From: Oscillospiraceae bacterium
GTDB taxonomy: Bacteria; Bacillota; Clostridia; Oscillospirales; Ruminococcaceae
Assembly (NCBI GenBank): GCA_014858325.1
Contig: RKCM01000090.1
Location: 1 to 11,101, forward strand
Length of the DNA stretch: 11,101 nt
Reading direction: 5' to 3'
Part shown: piece after piece, positions 1 through 5,475 of the stretch
Numbering within the stretch: position 1 is the first letter of the stretch
How the letters are laid out: each line of letters starts with the position of its first letter
Notes under the pieces: model-generated
What the model was told of the DNA's origin: nothing
What the model saw: only the letters and a program-made list of their open reading frames with translations
Database searches by the model: none
Translations under genes and position numbers: made by a program

Positions 1-697
1 CGGCAAATTCGTCGTCCACATCCTGACAGGTCAGGAATTTCACCCGGTCGTGGTCATACTCGCCCAGCTCTTCCACGAACTGGTCGTGCTGCAGGTTCTC
101 GCAGCCCAGATGCAGCACCAGAACGGCGGCAGCATTGGGGTGGCGCACCAGCGCGGCCAGCAGCTTGCGGGTCTGGGCGTGGTCATGGCCGGTCTGGCTG
201 CAGCCGAAGGGATGGGTGAAGGTGTACAGGCCCTCGATGGAGCCGGTGACCAGATCCTGGTTGTCCGCCACCATCTTCTTGGCGATGTCGTTGACACAGC
301 CCACGGTGGGGATGATCCAGATCTCGTTGCGGATGGCGGCCCGGCCGTCTTTGCGGCGGAAGCCCATAAAGGTCTCGGGTTCCACCTTGGGCAGGGGGCC
401 GAGGTCCGGGGCGGGGTGATAGCTGTACTCCACCTCGCCGGACAGGTTGGTGTGCACGTTGTGGGTGTGCATCCAGGTGCCGGGGGCGGCGTCGGCGGTG
501 GCGTGGCCGATGGGGAAGCCGTACTTGATGACGTTTTCGCCGTTTTTAATGGGCTTGACGGCCATTTTATGGCCCTGGGGGATATCCTCCAGCGCGGTGA
601 CGGCAAGGCCGTCCACCTCCACCAGAGTGCCCTTGGCGATGGGATGCAGCGCGACAACGACGTTGTCGATGGGGCTGATATGGATTGCCTGCGGCAT
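1..697 (-). CDS. uxaA: Altronate dehydratase UxaA, C-terminal part beyond window
   Basis: Dehydrates D-altronate to 2-keto-3-deoxygluconate (KDG), the third step of galacturonate breakdown, in the cytoplasm. The 232 visible codons begin MPQAIHISPIDNVVVALHPI and hold an N-terminal SAF-type domain (about residues 12-85, with the IPQGHKMA segment at 39-46 and the His-rich MHTHNVHTNL at 76-85). The start of the catalytic UxaA-family domain follows (GFRRKDGRAAIRNEIWIIPTVGC and the HPFGCSQTG segment). Family members are about 490-500 residues, so roughly half is missing because the gene runs off the left edge, not because it is broken. The ATG at 697 has AAGGAGAG about 7 nt upstream. It lies downstream of uxaB on the same strand; the 176-nt gap holds a palindromic repeat. 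Family assignment is from conserved segments and operon context. Confidence 0.93.
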   Translation of the reverse strand, partial: MPQAIHISPIDNVVVALHPIAKGTLVEVDGLAVTALEDIPQGHKMAVKPIKNGENVIKYGFPIGHATADAAPGTWMHTHNVHTNLSGEVEYSYHPAPDLGPLPKVEPETFMGFRRKDGRAAIRNEIWIIPTVGCVNDIAKKMVADNQDLVTGSIEGLYTFTHPFGCSQTGHDHAQTRKLLAALVRHPNAAAVLVLHLGCENLQHDQFVEELGEYDHDRVKFLTCQDVDDEFA

Positions 698-717
698 AAT
701 TACTCTCCTTAACAAGA

Positions 718-844
718 AACCCTCTCCGTCATCGCTGCGCGATGCCACCTCTCCCAAAGGGCGAGGTCTTTGCGATGAAAACTTTATGTTTCCACAAGAG
801 CTCCCCCTTCGGGGGAGCTGGACGCGAAGCGGACTGAGAGGGTT
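718..844. repeat. MITE-like palindromic repeat element, about 127 bp
   Basis: The ends are inverted repeats: AACCCTCTCCGTC (718-730) against GACTGAGAGGGTT (832-844), one mismatch in 13. Inside are three hairpins: ATCGC-TGC-GCGAT (731-743), ACCTCTCCC-AAA-GGGCGAGGT (747-767, one mismatch) and a perfect 9-bp AGCTCCCCC-TTC-GGGGGAGCT (799-819). It sits between uxaB and uxaA with no ORF of its own, as expected for a non-autonomous mobile or REP-like element. Elements with CCCTCTC/GAGAGGG ends are, from memory, common in Faecalibacterium-like genomes. None of the hairpins is followed by a T-run on the minus strand, so it is probably not a strong terminator, though it could stabilise or attenuate the uxaBA transcript. 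No clear target-site duplication is visible. Only one copy is in this window. Confidence 0.75.
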
Positions 845-873
845 CAAACCGAAATACTCTTAATTGACCGAAA

Positions 874-2388
874 TTACAGGCAGCTCTTGTAAGCAGCCTC
901 GGCACCCTGGGTACGGATCCGCTCCAGATCGGCCAGCACAGCGGCCTCCAGGCCCTCGATCTTGGTCAGGTCCTGATCCCACATCTGGGTGTTGGTCAGC
1001 ACAGCGTGCACCAGCTGGGCTGCGGTGTCGTCCTTGTGGGCGTAGTAGAAATCCAGCGCCCAGGCGTCGTCCTGGATCTTATAGGTGTTGCCGGCAGGGC
1101 GCTTGCAGATCAGGCCGTCGGCGGTTCGCTCCTGAATGTCGCTGGAGTAGAAGGCGATGTAGGCAGCCAGACTCATGGTCAGGCACTTGGGCAGCTGCTT
1201 CTGTTCCTCAATGTAGGCCAGGAAGGAGGGCATGTTGCGGGCCTTCCACTTGGAGGTGGAGTTCAGGGAGATGCTCATCAGCTCGTGGTTGACGAAGGGG
1301 TTGTTGAAGCGGTCCTCCACGGCGGCGGCAAAGTCGGTCAGATCCTTCTTGTCCAGCGGCAGGGTGGGGATGACCTCCTCGTGCAGCATCTTGTTCATGA
1401 AGCCGCGGATGGTATCGTTGTGCATGCAGTCGCGCACGATATCAAAGCCGGCCAGATAAGCGCCCAGCACAAAGCCGGTGTGGGCACCGTTCAGGATGCG
1501 GACCTTCCGCTTCTTGTAGGGGGTCACGTCGGGCACGACCATGACGTTGACGCCGGCCTTCTTGAACGGCAGCTTCTCCTCCAGGCCGGCAGGACCCTCG
1601 ATGACCCAGACGCCGAACACTTCGCCCACGTCCAGCACCTGATCGTGGTAGCCGTTGGCTTCTTCCATAGCAGCCAGCTCCTTCGGGTCACGGATGCGGC
1701 CCGGGACGATGCGGTCCACCAGAGTGGAGCAGAAGGTGTTGGCGTTGTTCATCCAATCGATGAAGGCGGGCTCCAGAGCCCAATCCTTGGCGTAGTTGTT
1801 GCAGCACTTCTGCAGCTCTTTGCCGTTGTTGTCGATCAGCTCGCAGGAGAGGATGACCAGGCCCTTATCGGCAGCGCCGTTGAACGCCTTGTAGCGCTCA
1901 AACAGCACGCGGGTGAGCTTTGCGGGGAAGCTGTTGGGGGGCACCTGATCGAACTGGCTGTCGCCCTGGGTGTAGGCGATGCCGGCCTCGGTGGTGTTGG
2001 ACACAACGGTCTCCAGATCCTCGGAGCGGGCCAGAGCCAGCACCTCGTCCCACTTGCCCTCGTTGTAGGGGCAGACGCAATCGGACACGCAGGAGATCAC
2101 GCGCTTGGCGTCGATCTTCTGGCCCTTCTCACTGCCGCGCAGGTACAGGGTGTACAGGCCCTGCTGCTCGTTGATCCAGTCGGCCATCTGGGGGAAGTTG
2201 GCAATGGGCTGCACCAGCTTCACCTTGCCGTTGTAGCCTGCCTTTTCGTTGGCGATATCATAGAAGTAATCCACGAATGCGCGCAGGAAGTTGCCTTCAC
2301 CAAACTGCATCACCTTCACGGGGGCGTCCTTCAGAATGTAGCCGTTGTAGCCAGACTGAGCCAGAACCTGATAGTTCAAAGTTTCCAT
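874..2388 (-). CDS. uxaB: Tagaturonate reductase (altronate oxidoreductase) UxaB
   Basis: NAD(H)-dependent reduction of D-tagaturonate to D-altronate, the second galacturonate step. The 504 residues match a long-chain polyol (mannitol) dehydrogenase. The N-terminal dinucleotide-binding segment FGEGNFLRAF is at residues 29-38. The catalytic pattern K295...N300-G-A-H303 lies in KVRILNGAHT and has the Lys-Asn-His spacing of mannitol 2-dehydrogenases. The ATG at 2388 follows AAGGAGAA by about 7 nt. It is first in a minus-strand uxaB-uxaA unit and divergent from uxaC. UxaB and the mannonate/fructuronate reductase UxuB are homologous, so specificity comes mainly from the adjacent uxaA and uxaC. A TTGTATACAA palindrome sits in its promoter spacer, suggesting repression by the GntR regulator at 9522-10196. 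Confidence 0.92.
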   Translation of the reverse strand: METLNYQVLAQSGYNGYILKDAPVKVMQFGEGNFLRAFVDYFYDIANEKAGYNGKVKLVQPIANFPQMADWINEQQGLYTLYLRGSEKGQKIDAKRVISCVSDCVCPYNEGKWDEVLALARSEDLETVVSNTTEAGIAYTQGDSQFDQVPPNSFPAKLTRVLFERYKAFNGAADKGLVILSCELIDNNGKELQKCCNNYAKDWALEPAFIDWMNNANTFCSTLVDRIVPGRIRDPKELAAMEEANGYHDQVLDVGEVFGVWVIEGPAGLEEKLPFKKAGVNVMVVPDVTPYKKRKVRILNGAHTGFVLGAYLAGFDIVRDCMHNDTIRGFMNKMLHEEVIPTLPLDKKDLTDFAAAVEDRFNNPFVNHELMSISLNSTSKWKARNMPSFLAYIEEQKQLPKCLTMSLAAYIAFYSSDIQERTADGLICKRPAGNTYKIQDDAWALDFYYAHKDDTAAQLVHAVLTNTQMWDQDLTKIEGLEAAVLADLERIRTQGAEAAYKSCL

Positions 2389-2461
2389 GGTTGCGTTCTC
2401 CTTTTTGAAATTGCTTTGCTTTGCCGGGGGCGGCAGAGTGCGGCCCCGTTTCTCTATCCCT

Positions 2462-2491
2462 ATATTACGCTGTTGTATACAAAGAAGTCAA
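2462..2491 (-). promoter_or_regulatory. Predicted uxaBA promoter
   Basis: On the minus strand TTGACT (2491-2486) and TAATAT (2467-2462) are separated by 18 nt, giving an expected start near 2455 and a leader of about 65 nt before uxaB. The spacer contains the GTATAC palindrome listed separately. Assigned by consensus match only. Confidence 0.7.
2473..2482. promoter_or_regulatory. Predicted GntR/UxuR-type operator before uxaB
   Basis: Perfect 10-bp palindrome TTGTATACAA between the -35 and -10 of the uxaB promoter, where a bound protein would block RNA polymerase. It fits the t-n-GTa..tAC-n-a pattern of FadR/FCD-subfamily GntR sites and resembles the TGGTATACCA core of enterobacterial UxuR/ExuR sites. 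Variants recur before uxaC, eda and uxuA in this window. Confidence 0.7.
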
Positions 2492-2586
2492 GAGGTAAAT
2501 CGTGTGTTTTGCCCCTAAAATGGGCTCTTTTCATAAATTTTAGCGGTTTACACAAGGGGAGCTTTAAAATTTCGTCAATATTTCAG

Positions 2587-2615
2587 TTGTATACATCCTT
2601 TTTTTTCGGTATACT
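2587..2615 (+). promoter_or_regulatory. Predicted uxaC promoter with two GTATAC operator sites
   Basis: TTGTAT (2587-2592), a 17-nt spacer and TATACT (2610-2615) make a good promoter with a start near 2622 and a leader of about 88 nt. The -35 lies inside TTGTATACAT (2587-2596) and the -10 overlaps a second GTATAC (2609-2614). The two palindrome centres are 20 bp apart, about two helical turns. The leader contains a possible small hairpin CCTCTC (2628-2633)/GAGAGG (2645-2650). The rest of the 2389-2709 intergenic stretch shows no gene. Confidence 0.72.
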
Positions 2616-2709
2616 AAAGGTGTCAGGCCTCTCACTTGCACGGAGAGAGGGGCACAACACTGTCTTTGTATGATTTTACCTTGAATACAAGCCAAAGGAG
2701 AACTCGAAC

Positions 2710-4143
2710 ATGAAAGCATTTATGGATCAGGAGTTCATGCTCCAGAACGAGACCGCACAGCACCTGTACCACACCTATGCGGCCGATATGCCCATCTGCG
2801 ATTACCACTGCCACATCTCCCCGAAGGAGATCTACGAGAACCGCCGCTTTGAGAACATCACCCAGGTCTGGCTGGGCGGCAAGCAGCCGGACGGCACCTA
2901 CTTCGGTGATCACTACAAGTGGCGCGTGATGCGCTCCAACGGTGTGCCCGAGGAGTACATCACCGGCTCCAAGCCCGACCGCGAGCGTTTCCAGAAGTTT
3001 GCGGAGGCTTTGCCCATGGCCATCGGCAACCCGATGTACCACTGGACCAATCTGGAGCTGCACAAGTACTTTGGCTACGACGGCGTGCTGAACGGCGACA
3101 CCGCAGAGGAAGTGTGGAACCTGTGCAACGACAAGCTGCAGAACGACCCCAAGCTGACCGTCCGCGGCCTGATCGAGCAGAGCAATGTGGCCTTCATCGG
3201 CACCACCGATGACCCCATCGACAGTCTGGAGTGGCACAAGAAGATCAAGGAAGACCCCACCATCACCTTCACCGTGGCTCCTTCCTTCCGCCCCGATAAG
3301 GCCCTCAACATCCACAAGCCCGGCTTTGCCGAGTACATGGGTAAGCTGGCCGCTGCCGTGGGCAAGGAGAAGCTGGCCTGCATTGACTGCGTCACCGACG
3401 CCCTGACCAAGCGCATCGAGTTCTTCGCCGAGATGGGCTGCCGTGCTTCCGACCATGGTCTGGACTACATCCCCTACGCTCCTGCCACCAAGGAAGAGGT
3501 CAACGCCATCTACCAGAAGGTCATGAACGGCGGCACCGTCACCAATCTGGAGAAGGAGCAGTATCAGACCTACATCCTGCTGCACCTGGGCCGCGAGTAT
3601 CACCGCCTGAACGTGGTCATGCAGTTCCACTACAACTGCCTGCGCGACGTCAACCGCAAGATGTACGCTCTGATGGGCCCCGATACCGGCTTTGATATGG
3701 TCAACACCGTCTCCTGCGGCGGCCAGATCGCAGCCGTCCTGAGCGCTTTGAACGACACCAATGAGTGCCCCAAGACCATCCTCTACAGCCTGAACTCCGC
3801 CGACTTTGATATGCTCGGCACCCTGATCGGCTGCTTCCAGAACGAGGAGATGCCGGGCAAGATCCAGCATGGCTCTGCCTGGTGGTTCAACGACCAGAAG
3901 ATCGGCATGGAGAACCAGATGCGCAGCCTGGCCAACCTCGGCCTGCTGGGCAACTTCGTCGGCATGCTGACCGACAGCCGCAGCTTCCTGAGCTACACCC
4001 GCCACGATTACTTCCGCCGCATCCTCTGCAACGTCATCGGCCAGTGGGTCGAGGACGGCGAGTATCCCAACGACGAGAAGGCACTGGAGAAGATCGTCAA
4101 GGGCATCTGCTTCGACAACGCAAAGCGCTACTTTGCACTGTAA
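2710..4143 (+). CDS. uxaC: Uronate isomerase UxaC
   Basis: Isomerises D-galacturonate to D-tagaturonate and D-glucuronate to D-fructuronate, the shared entry step for both uronates. The 477-residue product is about the usual family length (about 470) and belongs to the amidohydrolase superfamily. The metal-binding H-x-H is seen as DYHCHISPKE (His33, His35), followed by the family-typical YKWRVMRSNGVPEEYITG. Later landmarks are TDDPIDSLEWH, FHYNCLRDVNRKMY and the C-terminal GMLTDSRSFLSYTRHDYFRR. The ATG at 2710 follows AAAGGAG by 9 nt. It is transcribed alone: divergent from uxaBA, with a strong terminator 17 nt after the stop. The double GTATAC site over its promoter suggests repression by the GntR protein in this window. 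Confidence 0.96.
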   Translation: MKAFMDQEFMLQNETAQHLYHTYAADMPICDYHCHISPKEIYENRRFENITQVWLGGKQPDGTYFGDHYKWRVMRSNGVPEEYITGSKPDRERFQKFAEALPMAIGNPMYHWTNLELHKYFGYDGVLNGDTAEEVWNLCNDKLQNDPKLTVRGLIEQSNVAFIGTTDDPIDSLEWHKKIKEDPTITFTVAPSFRPDKALNIHKPGFAEYMGKLAAAVGKEKLACIDCVTDALTKRIEFFAEMGCRASDHGLDYIPYAPATKEEVNAIYQKVMNGGTVTNLEKEQYQTYILLHLGREYHRLNVVMQFHYNCLRDVNRKMYALMGPDTGFDMVNTVSCGGQIAAVLSALNDTNECPKTILYSLNSADFDMLGTLIGCFQNEEMPGKIQHGSAWWFNDQKIGMENQMRSLANLGLLGNFVGMLTDSRSFLSYTRHDYFRRILCNVIGQWVEDGEYPNDEKALEKIVKGICFDNAKRYFAL

Positions 4144-4160
4144 TCTGTCCTGAATACAGC

Positions 4161-4196
4161 AAGGGCCCCCGCCAAACCAATGGCGGGGGCCCTTTT
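4161..4196 (+). terminator. Intrinsic terminator of uxaC
   Basis: Perfect 14-bp stem AAGGGCCCCCGCCA (4161-4174) with TGGCGGGGGCCCTT (4181-4194), loop AACCAA, followed by TTTT. It separates uxaC from the toxin-like gene downstream. Confidence 0.93.
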
Positions 4197-4221
4197 GCAT
4201 ATCGCAATCGATCGAATTTTG

Positions 4222-4230
4222 TGATATACT
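4222..4230 (+). promoter_or_regulatory. Predicted promoter of the small Fst-like toxin gene
   Basis: TGATATACT is an extended -10 (TGn plus TATACT at 4225-4230). The -35 at 17-nt spacing (4202-4207, TCGCAA) is poor, so it would rely on the extended -10. The expected start near 4237 gives a transcript of about 205 nt ending at the shared terminator, close to the size of Fst toxin mRNAs. Confidence 0.6.
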
Positions 4231-4245
4231 AAAAATGCTGTCCCC

Positions 4246-4276
4246 CCTTTCCGCAGCAATTTCCCTGGAAAGGAGG
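4246..4276 (+). promoter_or_regulatory. 5' leader hairpin sequestering the toxin Shine-Dalgarno
   Basis: CCTTTCC (4246-4252) is fully complementary to GGAAAGG (4267-4273), which contains part of the very strong SD AAAGGAGG (4269-4276). In the toxin mRNA this 7-bp stem would hide the ribosome-binding site, as upstream helices do in type I toxin mRNAs. A smaller competing 5' stem GCTG (4237-4240)/CAGC (4254-4257) is also possible. Confidence 0.55.
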
Positions 4277-4310
4277 TGATCCTTGTGGACATCATAATCT
4301 CAACGTTTCT
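4274..4310 (+). repeat. Direct repeat copy 1, over toxin translation start
   Basis: Two blocks recur at 4450-4479. Block a (4274-4291) covers the end of the SD and the GTG start and matches 15 of 18 bases of 4450-4467. Block b, CTCAACGTTTCT (4299-4310), is identical to 4468-4479. In copy 1 the blocks are separated by 7 nt; in copy 2 they are adjacent. Because copy 2 is transcribed in antisense, the repeat provides trans pairing between the two RNAs. Confidence 0.85.
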
Positions 4311-4392
4311 GGCCACTGTCGCAGGAGAGGTAGCCGCATACTACCTCTGCAAATGGCTTGACAGCTGGTTGTTCAAGGACAGTAAGCATTAA
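4285..4392 (+). CDS. Fst-like type I toxin peptide (35 aa)
   Basis: A 35-codon gene starting at GTG, with a strong SD (AAAGGAGGTGATCC) ending 2 nt before it; AGGAGG itself is 8 nt upstream. The product starts MDIIISTFLATVAGEV and ends CKWLDSWLFKDSKH. It has a short N terminus, one hydrophobic segment (about residues 3-22) with a Gly (G14) and a buried Glu (E15), then a Lys-Trp-Leu-Asp motif (23-26) and a charged tail. This G-x(n)-WL(D)-charged-tail layout and the 33-35 residue size are typical of Fst/Ldr membrane toxins, whose overexpression damages the membrane. Its own promoter, SD-hiding hairpin, convergent antisense promoter, shared terminator and direct repeats all fit the par/Fst arrangement. 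Assignment is by architecture plus weak motif similarity. Alternatives are a harmless small membrane protein or a holin-like peptide of another family. Confidence 0.8.
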   Translation: MDIIISTFLATVAGEVAAYYLCKWLDSWLFKDSKH

Positions 4393-4402
4393 CCCCCGCA
4401 CG

Positions 4403-4440
4403 CAAAGGCCCCTCGATGCTGACACATCGAGGGGCCTTTG
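4403..4440. terminator. Shared bidirectional stem-loop of toxin and antisense RNA
   Basis: Perfect 16-bp stem CAAAGGCCCCTCGATG (4403-4418) with CATCGAGGGGCCTTTG (4425-4440), loop CTGACA. The U/A tracts are only three bases on either strand, but the stem is long and G+C rich. In the toxin mRNA the loop contains CUGA, which fits the YUNR U-turn pattern used by many antisense systems for first contact. Both predicted RNAs would end here and so carry complementary loops. Confidence 0.8.
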
Positions 4441-4449
4441 TGCGTACAT

Positions 4450-4479
4450 AGGTAATCCCTATGGACACTCAACGTTTCT
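4450..4479 (-). repeat. Direct repeat copy 2, at 5' end of antisense RNA
   Basis: Contiguous version of the repeat over the toxin start at 4274-4310: 4450-4467 matches 15 of 18 bases and 4468-4479 matches 12 of 12. It lies immediately downstream of the antisense promoter, in the position of the DRa/DRb repeats in Fst loci. Confidence 0.85.
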
Positions 4480-4485
4480 ATCTTT

Positions 4486-4513
4486 ATTATATGCGATTCT
4501 GCGGAAAAGTCAA
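4486..4513 (-). promoter_or_regulatory. Strong predicted promoter of the antisense RNA
   Basis: On the minus strand TTGACT (4513-4508), a 16-nt spacer and a consensus TATAAT (4491-4486). This is the best-matching promoter in the window, and it points toward the toxin gene with no ORF in front. That is expected for an antitoxin RNA that must be made in excess over the toxin mRNA. Confidence 0.82.
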
Positions 4514-4530
4514 CCTTTTTCCAACAATAG

Positions 4531-4568
4531 AAAAAGCACCCCTGCACGGGGAACCGTGCGGGGGTGCT
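4531..4568 (-). terminator. Intrinsic terminator of the eda-kdgK-kduI operon
   Basis: On the minus strand, a stem formed by 4568-4554 and 4549-4535 (14 of 15 paired, loop of 4 nt) is followed by TTTTT (4535-4531). It begins 31 nt after the kduI stop and ends 18 nt before the -35 of the antisense promoter, insulating the toxin-like locus from operon read-through. Confidence 0.9.
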
Positions 4569-4598
4569 GATGCGTATTCGGAAATTTTTGGTGCCGGT

Positions 4599-5447
4599 TC
4601 AGCGCAGATCGGTGTTCTCGATATTGTTCATATCGTCGAACTCCTGATTCTCGCCGCCCATGGCCCAGATGAAGCTGTAGTTGGAGGTGCCCACGCCGCT
4701 GTGGATGCTCCAGGAGGGGCTGATGACAGCGTCCTCATTGTGCATCACGATGTGGCGGGTCTGGGTGGGCTCACCGCACATGTGGAAGACCACCTGCCCC
4801 TCGGGCACTTCAAAGTAGGTGTAGACCTCCATCCGGCGCTCGTGGGTGTGGCTGGGCATGGTGTTCCAGTTGGAGCCCGGCTCCAGCTCGGTGAGGCCCA
4901 TGCTCAGCTGGCAGGTCTTCAGCACATCCGGGTGGATGAACTGGTTGATGGTGCGCTTGTTGCAGGTCTCCACACTGCCCAGAGGGCGGTGGTTGGCGTC
5001 TGCCAGCTTGATGAGACGGGTCTCGTAAGCGCAGTGGGCCGGAGCCGACACCATATAGAACTTGGCCGGATGAGCCGGGTCTGCGGAAGCAAAGGTCACT
5101 TCCTTGGTGCCCTGCGTGATGTACAGGCAGTCCTTGTAGCCCAGCTCGTACTTCACGCCGTCGGCCACGATGGTGCCGACAGAGCCCTTGCCGATGTTGA
5201 AGATGCCGATCTCCCGGCGCTCCAGGAAATAGTGGGTGCCGAAGTTGGCCCAGACATCAATGCCCTTGTCGATGGAAACGGTCTCGTGGACGGGCATGCA
5301 GCCCAGCGTGACCATACGGTCCACATGGCTGTACACGGCCACTACCTCATCAGCCTTGTACAGGCCGGTGATGAGCATCTCTGCGCGGGTCTCCTCGGTG
5401 GTGTAGCGCTTGAAATCCTTCTGGTTGCAGGAGTAGCGGATATCCAT
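4599..5447 (-). CDS. kduI: 5-keto-4-deoxyuronate isomerase KduI
   Basis: Converts 5-keto-4-deoxyuronate (from unsaturated uronates released by pectate or other polysaccharide lyases) to 2,5-diketo-3-deoxygluconate, which KduD normally reduces to KDG. The 282-residue product is about family length (about 278). It has the cupin zinc site: His200 and His202 in MPSHTHERRMEVYTYFEV, Glu207, and His249 in SPSWSIHSGVGT, with the same spacing as E. coli KduI. The C terminus carries the typical WAMGGENQEFDDM. The ATG at 5447 has AAGGAAGGG upstream, 28 nt after the kdgK stop, so it is the last gene of the eda-kdgK-kduI unit and is followed by a terminator. No kduD lies in the window, so another dehydrogenase must complete the branch. 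Confidence 0.96.
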   Translation of the reverse strand: MDIRYSCNQKDFKRYTTEETRAEMLITGLYKADEVVAVYSHVDRMVTLGCMPVHETVSIDKGIDVWANFGTHYFLERREIGIFNIGKGSVGTIVADGVKYELGYKDCLYITQGTKEVTFASADPAHPAKFYMVSAPAHCAYETRLIKLADANHRPLGSVETCNKRTINQFIHPDVLKTCQLSMGLTELEPGSNWNTMPSHTHERRMEVYTYFEVPEGQVVFHMCGEPTQTRHIVMHNEDAVISPSWSIHSGVGTSNYSFIWAMGGENQEFDDMNNIENTDLR

Positions 5448-5475
5448 GGCTGGAACCCTTCCTTTCCCCAGGCTC

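Larger units (their letters stand above)
4403..4479 (-). ncRNA. Predicted antisense RNA antitoxin (RNA II-like, about 77 nt)
   Basis: Predicted to start about 7 nt after the -10 (near 4479) and end at the shared stem-loop, so about 77 nt; RNA II of the pAD1 par locus is of similar size. Its 5' part is complementary in trans to the toxin mRNA from SD to codon 9: 12 consecutive Watson-Crick pairs (4468-4479 with 4299-4310), then 18 pairs of which three are G-U wobbles (4450-4467 with 4274-4291). Within it CAUAGG-GAUUA-CCUAUG (4463-4447) forms a perfect 6-bp hairpin whose loop region pairs with the toxin SD. Its role is inferred: binding toxin mRNA and blocking ribosome entry. No coding capacity is evident. 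Confidence 0.75.

Noticed and set aside
747..819. Hairpins between uxaB and uxaA as intrinsic terminators
   Set aside because: No T-run follows any of them on the transcribed strand, and they are internal parts of a larger inverted-repeat element.
1006..2673. Long open frame on the plus strand opposite uxaB (555 codons)
   Set aside because: Antisense to a complete, motif-bearing uxaB gene; low-complexity Val/Gly/His/Leu-rich product typical of a G+C-rich shadow frame.
2632..4200. Long open frame on the minus strand opposite uxaC (522 codons)
   Set aside because: Shadow of uxaC, and it runs through the uxaC terminator; no recognisable motifs and a Val/Ala/Leu/Asp-biased composition.
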